Positions 7,809 to 14,718 of a DNA stretch of 24,769 bases are shown here, in pieces. The notes beneath the pieces were generated by a model. That model was not told the origin of the DNA and did no database searches. It saw only the letters and a program-made list of their open reading frames with translations. A program made the translations under genes and the position numbers. Origin of the DNA: Rhodocyclales bacterium (GTDB lineage Bacteria; Pseudomonadota; Gammaproteobacteria; Burkholderiales; Rhodocyclaceae). Location of the stretch: NCBI GenBank assembly GCA_021286885.1, contig JAJTBM010000003.1, forward strand, positions 1 through 24,769. The letters run 5' to 3'. Numbering within the stretch: the first letter of the stretch is position 1; every line of letters starts with the position of its first letter.

Positions 7809-8414
7809 ATGCGTACCAAGAGCGAGGCCAAGCGGCAGAAGATCCTGGACGTGGCCGCCCAGGTGTTTCGGGAAGAAGGGTTCGAGCGGGCCTCCATGGC
7901 GGAGATCTGCGCCCGGGTGGGGGGCTCCAAGGCCACCCTGTACAGCCACTTTTCATCCAAGGAAGCGCTGTTTTTCGAGGTGATGTTTTTGTCCACCGAG
8001 GCCGAGTTCGAGGCCACCCACGCGGCGCTCAACCCCGATACCGGCGATCTGGGGGACGCCTTGCGCCATTTCGGGCGGCGTTTCATCACCCTGTTGACCT
8101 CCCCCGAGGTGATGGCGGTGCGCCGGCTGATCGTGTCCGAATCCGGGCGTAGTGCCCTGGGCAGTACCTGCTATGAGCGGGGCCCCAAGCGCAGCGAGGG
8201 CATCATGGTGGCCTTTCTGGAAAAGGCGGTGGAGGCCGGCAAGCTGCGGCCCGGCAACCTGCGGGTGATGACCCTCCATCTGCGCGCCCTGCTGGAGGCG
8301 GAGCTGATGGACGGCTTTTTGTTCGGGATTTGGGAAACCCCGCCCGAGGGCCTGGTGGATGGGGCCGTGGAGCGGGCGGTGGAGGTCTTTCTGCGGGCCT
8401 ACGGCCAGCCCTGA
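7809..8414 (+). CDS. TetR/AcrR-family repressor of the efflux operon
   Basis: The 201-aa protein has the TetR DNA-binding domain at its N terminus: KILDVAAQVFREEGF, then the helix-turn-helix ASMAEICARVGGSKATLYSH at about residues 31-50, followed by FSSKEALF. The C-terminal ligand domain resembles AefR-type TetR_C domains. It is transcribed away from the efflux operon and shares an intergenic region full of palindromes, so it most likely represses both. The ATG at 7809 has GGAGGAG eight bases upstream; the frame is open further upstream, through the operator, but that part is not coding. Inducer unknown. Confidence 0.92.
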   Translation: MRTKSEAKRQKILDVAAQVFREEGFERASMAEICARVGGSKATLYSHFSSKEALFFEVMFLSTEAEFEATHAALNPDTGDLGDALRHFGRRFITLLTSPEVMAVRRLIVSESGRSALGSTCYERGPKRSEGIMVAFLEKAVEAGKLRPGNLRVMTLHLRALLEAELMDGFLFGIWETPPEGLVDGAVERAVEVFLRAYGQP

Positions 8415-8433
8415 GCGGGCTCGGGCGACAGGC

Positions 8434-8781
8434 TCAGGCCGCCGGGCTGGCCGGTGCGGGGTCGGGCGTTTCTTCGTCTTTCAGCGATTTGAGAAACTTG
8501 CGCCGGGCCGCTTCCAGGGCCAGGTGATCGGCCATGTCCACCACCCGGCGGCAGACGGTGTAAAACTGGTCGAAGGCTTCAAGCACCCGCTTTTCGTCCA
8601 GCTGGCGGGCGGCGGGGGCCTCGATGTTGAGATTCTGGCCTTCCAGGGGGCGCAGCACCGCGTAGCGCGGGATCATGCGGGTTTTGCCGTCGTCGGTGCT
8701 GGCGGTCATGGGGCCGGTCTTGGAATAAACCTGGCCTTCGAATTCGAAGCGGGTGCCGTTGGGGAGCTGGTGGAGTTTCAT
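8434..8781 (-). CDS. Conserved hypothetical protein, 115 aa
   Basis: I do not recognise a named domain. The first half (MKLHQLPNGTRFEFEGQVYS and following) is rich in beta-strand-forming residues and looks like a small barrel. The second half is helical (RVLEAFDQFYTVCRRVVDMADH) and ends in an acidic, Pro/Ala-rich tail. Convergent with the TetR gene, 19 nt from its stop. Base composition fits the neighbourhood, and third positions are strongly GC-biased in this frame, which supports real coding. It may be a regulatory or structural protein; nothing in the context says more. Confidence 0.65.
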   Translation of the reverse strand: MKLHQLPNGTRFEFEGQVYSKTGPMTASTDDGKTRMIPRYAVLRPLEGQNLNIEAPAARQLDEKRVLEAFDQFYTVCRRVVDMADHLALEAARRKFLKSLKDEETPDPAPASPAA

Positions 8782-8893
8782 GGCGTGGTGGCGATGCGGG
8801 TGATCTGATCGGTCAATGTCTGCCGGCGTGCGGCCCAGGCGTGATTTTAGGCGCCCGGCGCGAAAGTCGGCACGTTCCTGTTGCGCGTGCGGA

Positions 8894-8922
8894 TTGACCG
8901 GCTTTGGGGTTTTTCTTATTTT
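8894..8922 (+). promoter_or_regulatory. Sigma70-type promoter of the cold-shock-domain gene
   Basis: TTGACC (8894-8899) and TATTTT (8917-8922) are separated by 17 nt. They match five and four of six consensus bases. The predicted transcript starts near 8929, some 25 nt before the ATG at 8955, with AGGAGG at 8940-8945 as ribosome site. Confidence 0.6.
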
Positions 8923-8954
8923 CGGTGTCTTACTGATCCAGGAGGCACGCGGCC

Positions 8955-9371
8955 ATGACCCAGCGCCAGGAAGGCCGGCTCATTCGGTGGCACGAAGACA
9001 AGGGCTACGGTTTCATCGCCCCCGACGTGGGCGGCCCCGAAGTCTTTGTACACATCTCCGAATTCCCCCGGGACCAGCGCCGTCCCCAGTTAGGCGATCG
9101 GCTCACCTTTGTGGTGCTGAGCGAATCGGCCAGCCGCAAAAAAGCCGTGGAGCTGGACAATCTCTCGGCCTATCAGCGGGAGGTGCAGGCCACCCTGCCC
9201 CATGCGCCTCGGGGCCGTTTGGCGCCCCGCAAGAAGCCCTTTCCCTGGTGGTTGTTGATTCCGTTGGTGGTGGCCCTGGGCTTTGCCGGGCACCGTTATG
9301 GCCTGTTCGGCCCGCTTTCTTCGGGGGGGGCGCAGCCCTCCGCGACCGAAGCGCAAAGTCCGTCACGCTAA
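8955..9371 (+). CDS. Cold-shock-domain protein with C-terminal membrane segment
   Basis: Residues 4-70 form a cold-shock (OB-fold) domain with both RNA-binding motifs, RNP1 as KGYGFI and RNP2 as VFVHIS. It should bind single-stranded RNA or DNA. After a basic linker (RGRLAPRKKPF) comes one membrane segment (WWLLIPLVVALGFAGH, about residues 99-114) and a short Ser/Ala-rich tail. Related proteins often carry a DUF1294 membrane domain of several helices after the cold-shock domain; here only one helix is present. The positive residues before the helix suggest the nucleic-acid-binding part stays in the cytoplasm. Own promoter upstream; a GC-rich hairpin follows the stop. Confidence 0.88.
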   Translation: MTQRQEGRLIRWHEDKGYGFIAPDVGGPEVFVHISEFPRDQRRPQLGDRLTFVVLSESASRKKAVELDNLSAYQREVQATLPHAPRGRLAPRKKPFPWWLLIPLVVALGFAGHRYGLFGPLSSGGAQPSATEAQSPSR

Positions 9372-9377
9372 CGCGTG

Positions 9378-9408
9378 GCCCCGGGTGCCCGGGGCTCCAG
9401 TTTCTTGC
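9378..9408 (+). terminator. Probable Rho-independent terminator after the cold-shock gene
   Basis: GCCCCGG (9378-9384) pairs with CCGGGGC (9389-9395) around a 4-nt loop, six bases past the stop. The tail is only moderately T-rich (CCAGTTTCTTG), so efficiency is uncertain. Confidence 0.5.
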
Positions 9409-9462
9409 GTCTGTGCCGCTATTGGTTCAACCCACAGGCCAGCGATCAGACGGGAGAGGCGC

Positions 9463-10614
9463 ATGTCGACGACAGGAAGCATCATTCAGGGCCACAGTTG
9501 CGCCACCGACGCCCGGGAGGCGGTGCAGGCCTTTCATGCCAGCGTGGCCCAGCCGGACATGGCCGTGGTGCTGTTTTTCTGCTCCCCCGCCTATGATCGG
9601 GTAGCCCTGGCCGACGAAATGAACCGCGTGTTTGCCGGTGTTCAAGTGGTGGGGTGCACCACGGCGGGCGAGGTGGGCCCGGCGGGCTATCTGAATCACA
9701 GCCTCTCCGGGGCCAGTTTCTCTGGGGCCGCGTTTACCGCCGAGGCGGGTTTGATCGAACATCTCCAGAGCTTTGAAATTGCCGCCGGGCATCAATTTGC
9801 CGAAGGGTTGCTGGCCCAGCTGAGCGATCGCAAGCCGGGGGGCAACACCTTCGGCGTGCTGCTCATCGATGGGCTGTCCCGGCGCGAGGAGCCCGTCACC
9901 CATGCCCTCCAGGCCGGTTTGGGGGCCGTGCCCATGTTCGGCGGTTCAGCGGGCGATGGGCTGGATTTCCGCCAGACCTGGGTGTTCCACGGGGGCCGCT
10001 TTCATACCGATAGCGCGCTGTTGCTCTTGCTCGCCACGCCCTTGCCCTTCCATTTCCTGCGTACCCAACATTTTATTGCCGACGGGGAGCGTTTGGTGGT
10101 GACGGGGGTCGATGCGCCCAATCGGGTTGTATACGAAATCAACGGCTTGCCTGCGGTGGATGAATATTCGCGCCTGGTGGGGGTGAATCCCGAAGAACTC
10201 ACCCCGGGCCACTTTGCCAGCTGCCCGGTGGTGGTGATGATCGACGGCACCGATTACGTGCGCTCCATCCAGCACGCCAATCCGGATGGCAGCCTGACTT
10301 TTTATTGTGCGATTGACGAAGGCGTGGTGCTGCGGGTGGCCCACGGCGTTGATCTGATCGACAAGACCGAAGCGGCATTTGCCCGGGTTGAGCAGGATTT
10401 GGGCGGTCTGGAAGGGATGATCGTATGCGATTGCATCCTGCGTAATCTGGAAATCCAGCGTCTGGGCCGCCGGGATGCGGCTACCCAGCTTTTCCGCCGT
10501 TTCAAGGCCTTTGGCTTCAGTACCTACGGGGAGCAATTGGGCGGCGTGCATATCAATCAGACCCTGACCGGAATTGCCATCGGTAGCCGCCGGGAGAAGC
10601 AGCATGGTCAATGA
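9463..10614 (+). CDS. FIST sensory domain protein
   Basis: The 383-aa protein consists of a FIST_N domain (about residues 30-215) and a FIST_C domain (about 220-365). Landmarks are VVGCTTAGEVGP near residue 62, FGGSAGDGLDF near 160 and CDCILRNLEIQRLG near the C terminus. FIST domains are thought to bind small molecules such as amino acids and to pass the signal to partner kinases or cyclases. No membrane segment is present, so it is cytoplasmic. The start at 9463 has GGGAGAGG before it; a longer upstream frame overlaps the cold-shock gene. Its stop overlaps the kinase gene by 11 nt, so the two are very likely made together and work as a sensor/transmitter pair. Confidence 0.92.
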   Translation: MSTTGSIIQGHSCATDAREAVQAFHASVAQPDMAVVLFFCSPAYDRVALADEMNRVFAGVQVVGCTTAGEVGPAGYLNHSLSGASFSGAAFTAEAGLIEHLQSFEIAAGHQFAEGLLAQLSDRKPGGNTFGVLLIDGLSRREEPVTHALQAGLGAVPMFGGSAGDGLDFRQTWVFHGGRFHTDSALLLLLATPLPFHFLRTQHFIADGERLVVTGVDAPNRVVYEINGLPAVDEYSRLVGVNPEELTPGHFASCPVVVMIDGTDYVRSIQHANPDGSLTFYCAIDEGVVLRVAHGVDLIDKTEAAFARVEQDLGGLEGMIVCDCILRNLEIQRLGRRDAATQLFRRFKAFGFSTYGEQLGGVHINQTLTGIAIGSRREKQHGQ

Positions 10615-11680
10615 AATTCCTGCGGGCGACGAAACCGCCCTGCGGGCTGAAATCACCCGCCTCAACAAGATCGTGACCGCCCTGGTGAATCGGGCCGAGC
10701 GCGAAACCGGCGCCAAGCAGAGCCATTTTGGCCTGTTCCAGAACGCGGTGATGCTCGAAAACCAGGTGCGCCGCCGCACGGCCGAACTGGAAGAGGCGCT
10801 GCGCGAAAATGAGCGCATCAACCGGGATCTCACCCGGGAGCGGGAGGAACAGCGCATCCTCATCAAAAAGCTCGAAGAGGCTCACAATCAGCTGCTCCAG
10901 TCTGAAAAGCTCGCCTCCATCGGTCAGCTGGCCGCCGGGGTCGCCCACGAAATCAATAACCCCATTGGCTTCGTCAATTCCAATCTGGGTGCCCTGCAAA
11001 AGTATTGCGATTCCCTGCTTGGCCTGCTGGATCAATACGAAGGCCTGGAAGGCGAACTCAAGCCCGAATCCAGCACCGCCATTCGCAGTGCCAAGAAAAA
11101 GCTGGATCTGGATTTTCTGCGGGAAGATCTGGTGGACTTGATTGCCGAATCCATCGACGGCACCGACCGGGTGCGCCGCATCGTGCAGGATCTGCGCGAC
11201 TTTTCCCGTACGGGCGGCGCCGAATGGCAGCGGGCCGACGTGCACGCGGGCCTGGAAAGCACCCTCAACGTGGTTTCCAATGAAGTCAAATACAAGGCCG
11301 ACGTGGTGCGGGATTACGGCGAACTACCCGAAATCGAATGCCTGCCCCAGCAGCTCAATCAGGTCTTTCTCAACCTCCTGGTGAACGCCGCCCAGGCCAT
11401 CCCCGAGCGCGGCACCATCACCCTGCGCACCCGCTGCGAAGGGGGCTGGGTGCGCATCAGCATCATCGACAATGGCGCCGGCATCCCCCCGGAAATCCGC
11501 GAAAAGATCTTCGACCCCTTCTTCACCACCAAACCCATCGGCAAAGGCACCGGCCTCGGCCTCTCGGTGACTTACGGCATCGTGGACAAACACAAGGGCC
11601 GCATCGAGCTGGAAAGCGAAGTGGGTAAGGGTACCAGCTTCACCATCTGCCTGCCGGTGAATCGGCCGGAAGAGGGGTGA
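10604..11680 (+). CDS. Soluble sensor histidine kinase, partner of the FIST protein
   Basis: The 358-aa kinase has no membrane segment and no sensor domain of its own. Residues 45-105 form a charged coiled coil. The H box is [12 protein letters not shown] with the phospho-accepting His at residue 115. The ATPase part shows the N box ([12 protein letters not shown]), G1 (DNGAGIP), F box ([19 protein letters not shown]) and G2, all intact. The gene starts inside the FIST gene (11-nt overlap), with GGGAGAAG upstream. I infer that FIST acts as the input module in trans. No response regulator is encoded in the window, so the output must be elsewhere in the genome. Confidence 0.93.
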   Translation: MVNEIPAGDETALRAEITRLNKIVTALVNRAERETGAKQSHFGLFQNAVMLENQVRRRTAELEEALRENERINRDLTREREEQRILIKKLEEAHNQLLQSEKLASIGQLAAGVAHEINNPIGFVNSNLGALQKYCDSLLGLLDQYEGLEGELKPESSTAIRSAKKKLDLDFLREDLVDLIAESIDGTDRVRRIVQDLRDFSRTGGAEWQRADVHAGLESTLNVVSNEVKYKADVVRDYGELPEIECLPQQLNQVFLNLLVNAAQAIPERGTITLRTRCEGGWVRISIIDNGAGIPPEIREKIFDPFFTTKPIGKGTGLGLSVTYGIVDKHKGRIELESEVGKGTSFTICLPVNRPEEG

Positions 11681-11713
11681 AATCCGGTACTCCCTGCCCT
11701 CTTCTCCTAGTAA

Positions 11714-12358
11714 TCAGCGCATGCTGAGCCGCTTGCACTCGGCTACGACTTGTTCTTCCCAGTTGTTGAGATTCTGATCGGCTTGCGGGGCGCGCTTCCG
11801 GACGCAATCTACCCACTTCTTGCTCGGATTGCCCGAGGTCAGTACCTGACCGAAGCCGTTGATCATGACATCGCCTTCTTCCAGAGGCGGTTGTGAGCCT
11901 TTAGCGAGCTTGCCGTTTTCATACAGGGCGCCATTTTCGTAGGCAAAGCTGGTGGAGCCACGACCATTCATCTTGGGCATGGTGACGGTGATTTTCCCAC
12001 CTTGCTGAACGGGCTTGATCAAGTCGCTGCATGTACCAAATTCTGGCGTGACGCGAACATCGCCCTGGACGGACGCCGAAACAAAGAGGTATTGCATGGG
12101 GCAGGCCATCCCGCCCGAATTGTTGGCCAGCAGGATGACGTCTCGATCACCAATCGCGTACTTTTGTTCAAAAGTGACCGAAAAGCTGGTGAAACTGGAT
12201 AGTTTTTTGTTGTTCAGCAGCAGAACCTGATCGCCAGTGGGCGTTTCGACAATCCGGAGTTTTCCGGCGCGAATCTGGATATTGTTTTCTTGCCCCGCAT
12301 GGGCGCTTATGGCGCCAAGTGTGAGCCCCGCAACGGCAACTAGAAAAAGCTTTTTCAT
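11714..12358 (-). CDS. Secreted hypothetical protein with signal peptide
   Basis: The 214-aa protein starts with a clear Sec signal peptide, MKKLFLVAVAGLTLGAISAHA, with likely cleavage after AHA at about residue 21. The mature part has four cysteines in two widely separated pairs (CPMQY and GTCSDL; WVDCV and VAECK), which could form disulphides in the periplasm. I do not recognise the family. The start at 12358 is fixed by the signal peptide; the frame extends upstream but without signal or ribosome site. It lies between the convergent kinase and the AlbA_2-type gene upstream on the same strand, separated from the latter by 119 nt with a hairpin, so it is probably transcribed separately. Confidence 0.75.
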   Translation of the reverse strand: MKKLFLVAVAGLTLGAISAHAGQENNIQIRAGKLRIVETPTGDQVLLLNNKKLSSFTSFSVTFEQKYAIGDRDVILLANNSGGMACPMQYLFVSASVQGDVRVTPEFGTCSDLIKPVQQGGKITVTMPKMNGRGSTSFAYENGALYENGKLAKGSQPPLEEGDVMINGFGQVLTSGNPSKKWVDCVRKRAPQADQNLNNWEEQVVAECKRLSMR

Positions 12359-12422
12359 GATAATCAAATGCCTGTAAATTGATTTTTCATAATATTGCCT
12401 TGGGGGCCGTATCGTCTGTGAC

Positions 12423-12444
12423 CTGCGGCATTGTGTGGCCGCAG
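12423..12444 (-). terminator. Hairpin downstream of the AlbA_2-type gene
   Basis: CTGCGGC (12423-12429) and GCCGCAG (12438-12444) form a perfect 7-bp stem with an 8-nt loop, 33 nt past the stop of the gene ending at 12478. There is no T-run after it on the minus strand, so it may be a weak terminator or only a transcript-end structure. Confidence 0.35.
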
Positions 12445-12477
12445 ACTTGATGCCATCGGTATTGTGCTCGGCTGGAT

Positions 12478-14559
12478 TTAAACGTCCGTGCTTGCGCTTG
12501 TATACGCCTGCTTCGGCGAATTCGCCGCGCTGAAGGCGGGTTGTAGGCTGCCTTCCTGGAGCATGGGCATCAGGGCGCGTTTGCGCAGGTCGTCGCTGTC
12601 CCGGTCCAGCGCCTGGGCGAGGACGCGCAGGCCCAGGTAGCGGCCCTGGCATAGGGCGAGGATGGTGTCCCGCAGCAGCGGGGCGCTCACCTTGCCCCGG
12701 CGGGAGACGGGCTCGCCCAGGCGGCGCAGCTCGGCCTGCAGGCTGGCGGGGAGGCTGTCCCAATCCAGATGCAAGATGCGCTCTTCCTGGGGGGGTGGGG
12801 GATCGATAGGAGCGGCACTGGGCGCTGCCGGCACTGGGGGCGAAGGGCGCGCTGCGGGCTTGGGTTGGAGCTCCGGTGATTTCAAGGCGGGTGCTGCAAT
12901 CTCCGGTGTTTTGCGCCCTGGGTCCGGTGTTATTGCTATCTGCTCCGGTGCTTTATGGGCTTTCTCCGGTGGTTTGGCGGGGTGCTCCGGTGTTTTTGGC
13001 GGGGCTTCGGCCAGGCTGAACAGGGCCGGCAGGGGCTGGGCGGCTGGGCTTTGGCCCGGGGCGCCGGTCTGGGGCGCGAGGGTGGCCAGGCTGTAATGGC
13101 GTGCGGAGACGGGGCCGTGGGCTTCGAGCAGGCCGGTGTGCACCAGGTGGGCCAGTAGGGCGGGCGCGTCGGCGGTGGTGGTGGGGCTCAGTTGGCGCAG
13201 TTGTTCCAGGCTGAATTGACCTTCCTGCTGGGCCAGCACCAGGGCGAGGCGGGCGGCCTCGGGCTGGTCGGTAAAGCGCGGGCCGAGCTGCTGGGTGAGG
13301 GCGTCCACTGCGGCGGCAGGCATCAGGCTGTGCATGCGCAGTTCCAGCAGGGTTTGCTCGGGTTCGATCTGTTCGTAGAGTTGGGGCGTGCGCCACTGCT
13401 GGGCGGCCCAGTTCTGGTGGATGCGCAGCAGGCCCGAGCCCGCGTGGTCGCCATAGCCCACCAGCTGGAACATGGTCTGGAGGCGCCGGTTGCGGCAGTC
13501 GCTATTGCCCCCCTGAATGGCCAGGGCGGGCGCAATCCGCATCCGGCCCGGGTTGCGAAAGCCGAACATGTCGGGCCGCTTGACCACCAGCACCGAAGCC
13601 CGACCGCTGAAATCCGCGTGGATCAGCGCGTTGGCCAGGGCTTCCCGCAGGGCTTCATGCACGGGGGTGTCATCCACCCGCTGCCCGCCCTGGAGCTGGA
13701 ACGGGACTTTCAGATCCGCCCCGAGCTTCTGGTAAACCTTGCGGAAAAAATCGTATACGTTGCCCGACCAGCTGCCATCGGGCACCAGCCGATCAACCCA
13801 GCGCCGTTCGGTGCGGGCGGCGGGGCGTTCCTGGTAGTCCAGCATGTAATGGGGCAGCGCGTCGCGGATCACTTCGCCCCGGCCAAACATCAGCAAACCC
13901 GCCAGACGCAGCCCGCTGTAGCCCTCTTCGCGGTTCTTGCCAAAGGCGCCGATCCGCTCCAGAAAGGCCTCCAGGGGCAGATCCGTCCAGGCGTGGCCGG
14001 GTTTGACTGCCGCAAAGCGGTTGCGATAGGCGGCCACCGTGTCCATGTCCAGATCGCTGAAATCAAAGCCCTTGAGCACCCGGTCGTCCCGGGCGCTTTC
14101 GACCTGCTCGGCCAGCAGGCGGCGCACGGTTTCATCGTCGGCGGGGGTGTCGCCCCCCGGGCGGCGCAGATAGGTGCCGCCAAACGGGTTGCTGCCCACA
14201 TGCACCGGGCGTTGCTGGCGGCTGGCGCGGGGCACCCGGATGCGCAACACGCTCTTGCCCTCCAGGGGCAGGGTGCTCACATCGCTTTCGGCCAGCAGGT
14301 TGTGGCTGATCTGGGCCCGGTTGTGCAGCCCGTCCCACAGGGCCGTGCGCAGCCATTCGGGTTCGGGCAGCCCGGTGGCCTGCAGCCGGCCATTGGGCAG
14401 GCGCTGGGCGCCCAGCAGGATCACCCCGCCGTAGGTATTGGCCAGCGCGCTATAGGTGCGCCAGAGGTCTTCGGGCAGCCCGTTATGGGCGGGCTTGCAT
14501 TCCAGCTCGGTGGCTTCGCCCAGCTGGGCGAGGATGGAGGTATCGCGGGGGGTGTTCAT
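12478..14559 (-). CDS. AlbA_2/Schlafen-domain ATPase-type transcriptional regulator
   Basis: The 693-aa protein has an N-terminal AlbA_2 (Schlafen-like) domain (residues 10-135, with ELECKPAHNG and ALANTYGGVILLG) and a C-terminal-type HATPase domain further on (LREALANALIHADFSG, then FRNPGRMRI and GYGDHAGSGL near residues 290-385). This is the RecG-like/AlbA_2 regulator architecture. A helical, winged-helix-like region follows (about 415-500). A low-complexity linker then repeats Pro-Glu every 7-14 residues (about 525-565), before a last helical domain. The ATG at 14559 has AGGGA upstream; a frame extension to 14685 is not convincing. Such proteins are often assigned to stress or defence regulation; the target here is unknown. 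Confidence 0.82.
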   Translation of the reverse strand: MNTPRDTSILAQLGEATELECKPAHNGLPEDLWRTYSALANTYGGVILLGAQRLPNGRLQATGLPEPEWLRTALWDGLHNRAQISHNLLAESDVSTLPLEGKSVLRIRVPRASRQQRPVHVGSNPFGGTYLRRPGGDTPADDETVRRLLAEQVESARDDRVLKGFDFSDLDMDTVAAYRNRFAAVKPGHAWTDLPLEAFLERIGAFGKNREEGYSGLRLAGLLMFGRGEVIRDALPHYMLDYQERPAARTERRWVDRLVPDGSWSGNVYDFFRKVYQKLGADLKVPFQLQGGQRVDDTPVHEALREALANALIHADFSGRASVLVVKRPDMFGFRNPGRMRIAPALAIQGGNSDCRNRRLQTMFQLVGYGDHAGSGLLRIHQNWAAQQWRTPQLYEQIEPEQTLLELRMHSLMPAAAVDALTQQLGPRFTDQPEAARLALVLAQQEGQFSLEQLRQLSPTTTADAPALLAHLVHTGLLEAHGPVSARHYSLATLAPQTGAPGQSPAAQPLPALFSLAEAPPKTPEHPAKPPEKAHKAPEQIAITPDPGRKTPEIAAPALKSPELQPKPAARPSPPVPAAPSAAPIDPPPPQEERILHLDWDSLPASLQAELRRLGEPVSRRGKVSAPLLRDTILALCQGRYLGLRVLAQALDRDSDDLRKRALMPMLQEGSLQPAFSAANSPKQAYTSASTDV

Positions 14560-14626
14560 GGGGTGTTTCCCTGCATGGGATACGCGGTTGCGGCATGGGC
14601 TGCGTATCGGTATCCATAAAAGCGTT

Positions 14627-14659
14627 GGAGGATCTGTCGCCCAGGGCGAAAGATCCTCC
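14627..14659. repeat. Long near-perfect inverted repeat in the intergenic region
   Basis: Arms GGAGGATCTgTCGCCC (14627-14642) and GGGCGAaAGATCCTCC (14644-14659) pair over 15 of 16 positions around a single central A. It sits between the radical SAM gene and the AlbA_2 gene, both minus strand. No T-run follows directly. It could be a transcription terminator/attenuator or an operator for the AlbA_2-type regulator. Confidence 0.6.
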
Positions 14660-14718
14660 GTGCCCGGCATGGGGCGCTCAGGCACAACAGAAAAAAATGA
14701 AAGGTGGGTGGCAGGGCC

